DNA of 5,260 bases from Desulfobacula sp. (GTDB lineage: Bacteria > Desulfobacterota > Desulfobacteria > Desulfobacterales > Desulfobacteraceae). The translations under genes and the position numbers were made by a program. The stretch's first letter is position 1, and the number at the start of each line of letters is the position of its first letter. Of the stretch, positions 1 through 5,260 are shown piece after piece. The DNA is taken from NCBI RefSeq assembly GCF_021107415.1, contig NZ_JAIOSW010000407.1, positions 1 to 5,260 on the forward strand, read 5' to 3'. The notes beneath the pieces are model-generated. The model worked only from the letters and a program-made list of their open reading frames with translations, was not told where the DNA came from and did not search any database.

Positions 1-446
1 GAAAAAAGGTCAGAAAGATCAGCCCTGATCTGCTGGAACTGTTTTATGCCTATCCCTGGCCAGGGAATGTGCGAGAATTAGAGCATCTCATTGAAGCCTC
101 CATGAATATCACCCGTGACTCAGAAGTGATAGAGGCAAAAATGGTGCCTGAATATTTTCTAAAGAACCTGCGACCAAAAACACATGACATCCATCCCCCT
201 GTAGAATCTCAGCTCAATACTCAAATAAGATCATTTGATGTGTCAGCTCCATTACCGACTCTTGAAGAGTTGTCTGTACCCATAAATCAGGATGAAAAAT
301 CCATTATCTTTAGAGCTTTGAGCAAGACCTTTGGAAATATCACAATGGCTGCAGGAATTCTTGGGGTCTCACGACAAAACCTAAGCTACAAAATGAAAAA
401 ATACGATTTAAATCGGAATGATTTTAGAACACTTTCCAAGACTTAA
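1..446 (+). CDS. Sigma-54-dependent transcriptional activator, C-terminal part (RocR-like), 5' truncated by window
   Basis: This is the last ~147 codons of a bacterial enhancer-binding protein that activates sigma-54 RNA polymerase; the reading frame is open from base 3, so the gene starts before the window. The fragment opens in the end of the AAA+ domain, with the hallmark YPWPGNVRELEHLIE at fragment residues ~17-31. A GTG at base 69 lies inside this motif (the Val of GNVREL) and is not a start. A linker of ~60 residues, rich in Pro, Thr and Ser, follows. The end is a Fis-type helix-turn-helix at about residues 95-136 (NITMAAGILGVSRQNLSYKM), which would bind an upstream activating site. The 'ELEHLIEASMN' and 'SRQNLSYKMKKY' wording resembles RocR-type regulators of arginine and amino-acid use (family knowledge). 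The sensory N-terminus is not visible, so the signal is unknown. It converges on the sox-type operon and might regulate it (inference). Confidence 0.93.
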   Translation, partial: KKVRKISPDLLELFYAYPWPGNVRELEHLIEASMNITRDSEVIEAKMVPEYFLKNLRPKTHDIHPPVESQLNTQIRSFDVSAPLPTLEELSVPINQDEKSIIFRALSKTFGNITMAAGILGVSRQNLSYKMKKYDLNRNDFRTLSKT

Positions 447-476
447 CGATCCTGGCGTACAAAGTTCATAAAATAT

Positions 477-513
477 AAATGGTGCCCCAAACCTTACAAA
501 GGGGCACCAATTT
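477..513. terminator. Bidirectional intrinsic terminator between convergent genes
   Basis: An 8-bp perfect GC-rich inverted repeat (GGTGCCCC at 481-488, GGGGCACC at 501-508) encloses a 12-base loop. One more T-A pair extends the stem at 480/509. On the plus strand it is followed by AATTTT, and on the minus strand by ATTTATATTTTATG, so both sides have a T-rich tail. It lies 34 bases after the regulator stop and ~32 bases after the dehydrogenase stop, the expected place for a terminator shared by convergent transcripts. The rest of the 447-540 gap is AT-rich and shows nothing else. Confidence 0.85.
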
Positions 514-540
514 TAAACCTATTAAAAAAACAAGATATTT

Positions 541-1692
541 TTATAGTGTGGAAGGGTCGTACGAAATTACTTCCCAGTTCACGTTTTTTTGCTTGAGCTG
601 ATCCTGCATAAACTCTACGCATTCAGGGTAGTTGCCTATATATTCGGGCGGGGAAATACCTTTATCCGTATAAAGCCCTTTTGCGATCATACGAAGGGCA
701 ACAGTTGCCGTATACCCGGTGGTACGGGCCATTGATATGACATCTGTTTCAGGACAATACCGATCATATAAGTCAATGAAATATTCGATTTTTTTTCCAT
801 CTTTCATGCCTTTGACAAAGGATTGAAAAACAGTGATATCCGCTTCTCCCTTTTTTAATTTCCAGTTTGGAAAAAGAACTTTGCTCGTCAAATTCAACGG
901 GCTTGTTTTCACCCCGTCAAATTCCAATATTTCTTCTTTATTGAAAAATCCGAGCTCCCTTAAAATAGCCATTTTTTCGATGTGCCCCGGGTAGCGTAAT
1001 GTTTTCTCTTTCATATTCGGCGCATCAATGCTTTTTGCCAATGTCCTTAACCCGTCTGTATTAAATGCCTCAAGCGTTCCGATATTTTGAAAAAATATAT
1101 ATTCCGCATCAGACAGGGCCGGTCGTACTACTTCAAATCCATTTTCAATGTACCGTGCGGGACGAATATATTCCTCAATAACATCAACCGGGGAAAACAC
1201 AGCTTTGTATTGACTTGGCCATTCACGAATGACAGGCAGCCCGCCGACATAAGTAATTATTTCGTCCACCTTGTCGAGCTTTTGAGCCGCATCCATAATC
1301 AAGGCGCTGCCCATCCCCGGATACACGCCGCAATCCATGATCATAGTGACACCGTTATCCTTTGCCATCTGATCCAGGTCAAAAGGGTCTTCTTCATAAA
1401 AAGCAATACAGGTGCAATCTTTTTGAGCCCTTATAATCGCTTTAGCTGTTTCAAATCCCATAAATCCAGGCACGGCGTTGATCACCATATCAAAGGAACT
1501 GACAAGCTCTGTCACATCTTTGGGAATGGACAAGTCCTTTTGAATCACCGAAATGTCCATGCCCTGGGACACAATTTTATCCAGTATGGCCTGGTCCCTG
1601 TCAGCCACAGTAACTTTAATATCTGTATCTTTTGCCAAATCATATGCCATTGGCGAACCAACCAGGCCGCCGCCTAAAACTATAACATTCAT
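541..1692 (-). CDS. Saccharopine dehydrogenase family protein, L-lysine 6-dehydrogenase-like
   Basis: A 383-residue cytosolic NAD(P)-dependent oxidoreductase. The N-terminal Rossmann fold starts at once with MNVIVLGGGLVG (glycine loop at residues 7-12). Strand 2 ends in ADRD (~30-33); an acidic residue there usually favours NAD over NADP. NAVPG (~72-76) follows, as in the saccharopine dehydrogenase NAD-binding domain. The C-terminal catalytic domain has CGVYPGM (~121-127), YVGGLP (~148-153), LEAFNTDG, RYPGH (~233-237), MARTTGYTA (~321-329) and PPEYIG (~348-353). From memory, this order and wording match bacterial L-lysine 6-dehydrogenases, which oxidatively deaminate the epsilon-amino group, better than true saccharopine reductases; length is also normal. 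The substrate remains uncertain. I chose the ATG at 1692 because GGTGGG or AAGGA sits at a workable distance; the in-frame ATG at 1704 has AAAGG directly abutting it and would add only MVGK. It is the last gene of the operon, 54 bases after soxG, with a possible promoter of its own at 1714-1742. Confidence 0.88.
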   Translation of the reverse strand: MNVIVLGGGLVGSPMAYDLAKDTDIKVTVADRDQAILDKIVSQGMDISVIQKDLSIPKDVTELVSSFDMVINAVPGFMGFETAKAIIRAQKDCTCIAFYEEDPFDLDQMAKDNGVTMIMDCGVYPGMGSALIMDAAQKLDKVDEIITYVGGLPVIREWPSQYKAVFSPVDVIEEYIRPARYIENGFEVVRPALSDAEYIFFQNIGTLEAFNTDGLRTLAKSIDAPNMKEKTLRYPGHIEKMAILRELGFFNKEEILEFDGVKTSPLNLTSKVLFPNWKLKKGEADITVFQSFVKGMKDGKKIEYFIDLYDRYCPETDVISMARTTGYTATVALRMIAKGLYTDKGISPPEYIGNYPECVEFMQDQLKQKNVNWEVISYDPSTL

Positions 1693-1696
1693 TTTT

Positions 1697-1708
1697 CCCA
1701 CCATCCTT
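1697..1708 (-). promoter_or_regulatory. Ribosome binding site that decides the dehydrogenase start
   Basis: Read on the minus strand, AAGGATGGTGGG precedes AAAA and the ATG at 1692. GGTGGG lies 4 bases and AAGGA 11 bases from that ATG. The alternative ATG at 1704 is embedded in this purine-rich stretch, leaving no spacing for a Shine-Dalgarno of its own. Confidence 0.6.
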
Positions 1709-1713
1709 TAATT

Positions 1714-1742
1714 ATTATAACAAACTGCAAATACGCATTAAA
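1714..1742 (-). promoter_or_regulatory. Possible extended -10 promoter before the dehydrogenase gene
   Basis: On the minus strand the gap between soxG and the dehydrogenase contains TGTTATAAT (1722-1714), a perfect extended -10 (TG-N-TATAAT). A weak -35 candidate, TTTAAT (1742-1737, 3 of 6 matches), lies 17 bases upstream. Transcription would start near 1707, just ahead of the Shine-Dalgarno, giving a very short leader. The region is AT-rich, so a chance match is possible. Confidence 0.35.
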
Positions 1743-1746
1743 AAAT

Positions 1747-2382
1747 TTACTCACCTGAATTCAACCAGCTTAAAAAAACATTTTTTCCTCCCGGAGCAAG
1801 CCCATGGGGAGCTGCTGACTTGAGGATGGCCTTTGCCATATCATTTCCATACCCTCTGGGACAGGAGATGATAACCACCTTCATCTTTTCGGATCGGTCC
1901 AGAACAAGAATCTGGCAGGGGATATGAAATAATGGGGTCTGGAACAATTTCATGCCTGTTTCACCCGGTTTAAACATTTCAAGGGGAAGTAAGCTCTCAA
2001 ATACCTGATCCAACTCTTTGCCCATAAGTGCCAGTACTGCCTGACCATCTGTGATATCTGTACAGCCTGGAGTTAAAGATTCCAAAGAAGGTGTTATCCC
2101 ATCAAGGCTCCATATCTGGGCCTGGGTTTGATTCATCCTTGATACAAACAGATTGCCCTGTCTGGTTACACCGTTCATATCAGCCGGAATACATAATTCA
2201 GGCGTATTAAAACTTAACATATCTTTGTTCTGAAAATCCCAGCTCGGCCGGTGACTTAAGTCGATGAGCAATGGATCTTTTTTTTGATTTTTATACTCCC
2301 GGATTACCTTCCAGCCGTCTATTTCTTCAACAGTCAAAGGCTCAAGGTCAAATTTTATGGGGGAGGTTCTAAGTTGCGCCAT
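1747..2382 (-). CDS. soxG: Sarcosine oxidase gamma subunit-like protein
   Basis: A 211-residue protein, close to the usual ~180-210 for SoxG. It has no signal peptide or membrane segment. The SoxG family is related to GcvT-fold proteins and is the small structural subunit of heterotetrameric sarcosine oxidase, packing against alpha; it carries no cofactor itself. Supporting stretches are DLSHRPSWDF (~41-50), TDITDGQAVLALMGKELDQVFESLLPLEM (~108-136), which matches the family's TDLS-G-...-L-G-...-CPLDL pattern, and HIPCQILVLDR (~153-163) with RGYGNDMAKAILKSAAPHG (~176-194) at the end. Identity to well-studied SoxG is evidently low, so the assignment leans partly on position directly after soxA. 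The ATG at 2382 overlaps the soxA stop by one base (TAATG), with GGAG 7 bases upstream, indicating translational coupling. The substrate of the complex may not be sarcosine. Confidence 0.8.
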   Translation of the reverse strand: MAQLRTSPIKFDLEPLTVEEIDGWKVIREYKNQKKDPLLIDLSHRPSWDFQNKDMLSFNTPELCIPADMNGVTRQGNLFVSRMNQTQAQIWSLDGITPSLESLTPGCTDITDGQAVLALMGKELDQVFESLLPLEMFKPGETGMKLFQTPLFHIPCQILVLDRSEKMKVVIISCPRGYGNDMAKAILKSAAPHGLAPGGKNVFLSWLNSGE

Positions 2383-5260
2383 TATTTTTCTCCTTTGTCT
2401 TTCAATCTTAGCCCTTTTGGATCATAAAAAGGCATGGGGACAACTTTGGCTGTAAAACGTTTTTCGCCCTGGCCTTCGTTCTGGTAGATATGTATGGTAT
2501 TCCCGATTTTATTTAATGGATCCTTTACCAGTGCCATTGCCAGGATTTTATTCAGGGTAATCGACTTTCGGACAGTACACACATGACCCACGATGGTATT
2601 ATCCTGATAAATAATGGCACCGTCCCCAGGGCAATCCTGACCGTCAGTGATTTCAAGCCCCACAAGTTTGGTTCTTCCTTTCTGGCCCTGGCTGAATTTT
2701 AATGCCGGAGCACCGACCTTCTGATTTTCCGCATCTTTTTGATCCCAAAGAAAACCAAGACTCAGATCCCGAAGATTGGTATTCTGTTCTGTTTCAAGCC
2801 CGATAATTACATGACCTTTCTCCATCCTACTGATATTTTGAGCTTCAAGACCTATGGGCATAAGACCGAATTCTTTTCCAGCTTTCAGAAGTTTATCCCA
2901 GACAGCAGGGCCATAGGATGCTGGAAAATGGATCTCATATGAGAGTTCCCCTAAAAAACCCACCCTCAAGGTTTTTGCCATAACCATATCCTTAAGCAGA
3001 ATATCTTTATAACCCATATAGGGAAAATTATTGTTGGAAACATCATTTTCTGTCAATTTTTGCAATATCTGTCTTGATTTTGGACCGGCAATATTGATGG
3101 CAGCAAGTGTGTTGCTAAGGTTCACTATATGAAAATCAAGATCAGCATACCGGGTATGATAACGAATCCATGATTCAGCCTCAGCAGCCCATGCACTTGA
3201 GGTGGTTAAATAATAATCATTGTCAGCCATTTTTGTTACTACACCGTCATCCAAAACAGCACCGCTGGTGTTCAGCATTGCAGAATATTTTAATTTGCCG
3301 GAAGTAACCTGGCTCATATCGGATATATAAACCCGCTGCAGCGCCTTTAAGGCATCCGGACCAAAAATACGGAATTTCCCAAGTGTTGAAACATCAATCA
3401 TACCCGCATTTTTCCTGACCGCTGTAACTTCTTCTACACAATCCGGATCATCTGAAAAACGATTGGCCCGCATCCATGCGCCTGTTCTGATGAATTCAGT
3501 CTGGGGGGATTTTTGCTGGTCAACCATGGGGGTATATCTTTTCAATAAATGATTTTGTCCAGCCACGGTTGCCATGAGGACCGGTACCAGTGGAGAGCGT
3601 ATATTTGTCGGTGTGATACTGGAATTGGGATCATTCTCTAATTGGGAGATAACAAGTGGCAGGTTATGCCCGGGAACGCCACCCTGGCCAGGTCCAAGGC
3701 CGAATCCGCCAAACCGTTTCACAAGCTCCGGCTTATCAAATCCCTGGTCAATGGACTGTTTAACACTTTTTACAGTACCATCCTCATCAAAACATACAAA
3801 TGATTTTCGACCCACACCAATATTGGGGCTAAATGCAACATTATTTCCCCTGGCAGGACCGCAAAGATCTTTTAGCGTGTTTTCAGCCGCTGTAAATGAA
3901 ACATCGGCACCGGCATCCCTTGCTGCCTTAAGTCCGGCTAAAGTCCCATGGGCTTCGATGGCATCCGGTGTATGATAACCCAGTATCCTGCCTGCGGCAT
4001 GAACCCCGAAAGGAGTCCGTTCCGGCAGAAAAAAGCCTGTATGTTCATCAAATTTCATTTTTGCCCCCACAGTATTTAAAGGGCCTGTCAAAGGGGTCAA
4101 TCCTGCTGATGCCACCAAAAGGTCGCATTCAAATTTTTGTTTATCTTTGCCGTTCATTGAGGATAATGTCACACCTGTGACATGCTTTTTACCAATAGCC
4201 GAATCCGCAATATAGTTTTTTAAGAACAGGATGCCTTTTTTCATAATGGCCTCTACCAGTTCGATATCATAGCCCTGATCCCGCTGATCGGCCACAGCTT
4301 TGATTTCAAGTCCTGATTGAGCAAGGTCAAGTGCAGCCTCAAGCCCTAAGTCATCACCAACACAAAAGACAGCCTTTTTACCGGGCAGTATTCCATATGA
4401 ACGGGCAAGACGCCATGCACATCCCACCTGCATGATTCCCGGCAACTCATTTTGTTCAAATATCAGGGGTCTTTCCATGACACCGGTTGCAACCACTACA
4501 CTTTCGGGCCTGATATGTATATATCGCTGTTCATCCGATTCAGCACCACTTCCGGTCTGAAACGCTGTAACCTGATTGTTCCCGGACAGGTCAATCAGGG
4601 ACGTTTTCTTAAAAACCCGGATATTCTTATTATTTTCAACTTCTTTTAAAAGTGTTTCTGCACGGGTAAAAAGAGATTCTCCATTATATTCCCGGACTCG
4701 CCAGTCGTAATTTCCCCCCAGACAGGTTCGTCCCTCAAGCAAGATCACTCTAAGTCCCTTACCTGCAGATGCAATAGCTGCCTTCAACCCGGCAGGGCCA
4801 CCGCCGATGACACAAACATCAGCCTGGGGATAGAGTTCACCGGAATTATTTTTGTTCCAGGTTTGCTTTGTATCAAGAACGCCTGTTCCAGCCATTTTCC
4901 GAATAAATTTGCTGGCCATGGACCAGAGAAAAGCAGGTTTATGAAGCCGTCTGTAGTAGAAACCAGCCGGCATGAATCCATCAAAATAATTTAAAAATGC
5001 AAATCTGTCATTCTCAACAGATCCCCAGTAATTCTGAGCCGTGACCCTGTCACCCTGGCTTAAAAGAGTTGTTTCCGACCGGGCATTACACTCGCCGTTT
5101 ATATTAACCATGGTATTGGCACTTTCTCCATCCATGCTGTACAAGCCTCTGGGGCGATGATATTTAAGGCTGCGGCTGAAAATTTTTACCCCATTGGCAA
5201 AGAGAGCGCTTGCCACGCTGTCCCCTTCAAACCCTGTAAAAGACTGACCTTCCCAGGAAA
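2382..5260 (-). CDS. soxA: Sarcosine oxidase alpha subunit-like protein (N-terminus beyond window)
   Basis: About 958 codons are visible. The frame stays open to the right edge: before the GTG at 5216 it reads SWEGQSFTGFEGDS, the normal start of the family's ferredoxin-like N-terminal domain, so that GTG is internal and perhaps 15-25 residues are missing. Counting from the 5216 codon: SLKYHRPRG (~16-24) ends the Fer2_4-like domain, which lacks cluster cysteines as expected for SoxA. FDGFMPAGFYY (~78-88) follows. The first Rossmann segment is CVIGGGPAG (~135-143) with E161 and LGGN; the second dinucleotide segment, KKAVFCVGDDLGLEAALDL, is at ~280-298. HAAGRILGYHTPDAIEAHGTLAG (~406-428) closes this half. 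The A3 region is ~456-530. A GcvT-like folate domain (~575-935) contains LDDG (~655-658), RMEKG (~797-801) and the C-terminal DPKGLR. Known family role: with the flavin-bearing beta subunit it oxidises sarcosine-type amines and captures the methyl carbon on tetrahydrofolate. beta and delta genes are expected just upstream, outside the window. Confidence 0.93.
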   Translation of the reverse strand, partial: SWEGQSFTGFEGDSVASALFANGVKIFSRSLKYHRPRGLYSMDGESANTMVNINGECNARSETTLLSQGDRVTAQNYWGSVENDRFAFLNYFDGFMPAGFYYRRLHKPAFLWSMASKFIRKMAGTGVLDTKQTWNKNNSGELYPQADVCVIGGGPAGLKAAIASAGKGLRVILLEGRTCLGGNYDWRVREYNGESLFTRAETLLKEVENNKNIRVFKKTSLIDLSGNNQVTAFQTGSGAESDEQRYIHIRPESVVVATGVMERPLIFEQNELPGIMQVGCAWRLARSYGILPGKKAVFCVGDDLGLEAALDLAQSGLEIKAVADQRDQGYDIELVEAIMKKGILFLKNYIADSAIGKKHVTGVTLSSMNGKDKQKFECDLLVASAGLTPLTGPLNTVGAKMKFDEHTGFFLPERTPFGVHAAGRILGYHTPDAIEAHGTLAGLKAARDAGADVSFTAAENTLKDLCGPARGNNVAFSPNIGVGRKSFVCFDEDGTVKSVKQSIDQGFDKPELVKRFGGFGLGPGQGGVPGHNLPLVISQLENDPNSSITPTNIRSPLVPVLMATVAGQNHLLKRYTPMVDQQKSPQTEFIRTGAWMRANRFSDDPDCVEEVTAVRKNAGMIDVSTLGKFRIFGPDALKALQRVYISDMSQVTSGKLKYSAMLNTSGAVLDDGVVTKMADNDYYLTTSSAWAAEAESWIRYHTRYADLDFHIVNLSNTLAAINIAGPKSRQILQKLTENDVSNNNFPYMGYKDILLKDMVMAKTLRVGFLGELSYEIHFPASYGPAVWDKLLKAGKEFGLMPIGLEAQNISRMEKGHVIIGLETEQNTNLRDLSLGFLWDQKDAENQKVGAPALKFSQGQKGRTKLVGLEITDGQDCPGDGAIIYQDNTIVGHVCTVRKSITLNKILAMALVKDPLNKIGNTIHIYQNEGQGEKRFTAKVVPMPFYDPKGLRLKDKGEK
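2390..2396 (-). promoter_or_regulatory. Ribosome binding site for soxG, inside the 3' end of soxA
   Basis: The minus strand reads AAAGGAG followed by 7 bases and the ATG of soxG. It lies within the last codons of soxA, so soxG translation is probably coupled to that of soxA. Confidence 0.7.

Noticed and set aside
69..446. A complete 125-residue protein starting at the GTG at base 69
   Set aside because: The GTG encodes the Val of the conserved GNVREL motif, and the frame continues upstream with typical AAA+ sequence to the window edge.
1087..1677. A 196-residue plus-strand open frame
   Set aside because: It lies wholly antisense to the well-supported dehydrogenase, resembles no family I know, and has no convincing ribosome site.
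2590..2640. A GGCAC...GC resemblance to a sigma-54 promoter on the plus strand
   Set aside because: It sits inside soxA coding sequence, has wrong spacing for -24/-12, and no plus-strand gene follows.
3574..4180. Two plus-strand open frames (3574-3975, 3968-4180)
   Set aside because: Both are antisense to conserved parts of soxA and read as low-complexity, Pro/Ser-rich shadows.
4784..4984. A 66-residue minus-strand open frame inside soxA
   Set aside because: It is out of frame with conserved soxA coding sequence and has no recognisable domain.
2382..5216. soxA starting at the GTG at 5216
   Set aside because: The same frame continues upstream with SWEGQSFTGFEGDS, which fits the family N-terminal domain; the gene is simply cut by the window.

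Overview
The window looks like a bacterial catabolic locus from a moderately AT-rich genome. The proteins and codon use suggest a Gram-negative, sulfate-reducer-like Desulfobacterota member (Desulfobacula/Desulfobacter type). That placement rests on general resemblance only and is an inference.

Layout: bases 1-446 (+) hold the C-terminal end of a sigma-54-dependent (AAA+/Fis-HTH) transcriptional activator that begins before the window. It ends in a short convergent intergenic gap (447-540) with a strong GC-rich hairpin that probably terminates transcription from both sides. Everything else is one minus-strand operon, read from right to left. First comes a heterotetrameric-type sarcosine oxidase alpha subunit (soxA), which runs off the right edge. 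Its stop codon overlaps by one base the start of a sarcosine oxidase gamma-like gene (soxG). After about 54 bases follows a NAD(P)-dependent dehydrogenase of the saccharopine dehydrogenase / L-lysine 6-dehydrogenase family.

How they may work together: SoxA-type subunits carry a dinucleotide-binding half and a GcvT-like folate half. They cooperate with a flavin-bearing beta subunit to oxidise an N-methyl or secondary amine and pass the one-carbon unit to tetrahydrofolate. The beta and delta genes are expected beyond the right edge. The downstream lysine-6-dehydrogenase-like enzyme could act on the amino acid or imine released. The neighbouring activator has the RocR-like C-terminal signature seen in regulators of amino-acid catabolism, so it may control the operon. 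The pairing of a sarcosine-oxidase-type complex with a Lys6DH-like enzyme is the most interesting thing here; its substrate cannot be deduced from the sequence. No RNA genes, mobile elements, CRISPR arrays or origins were seen.
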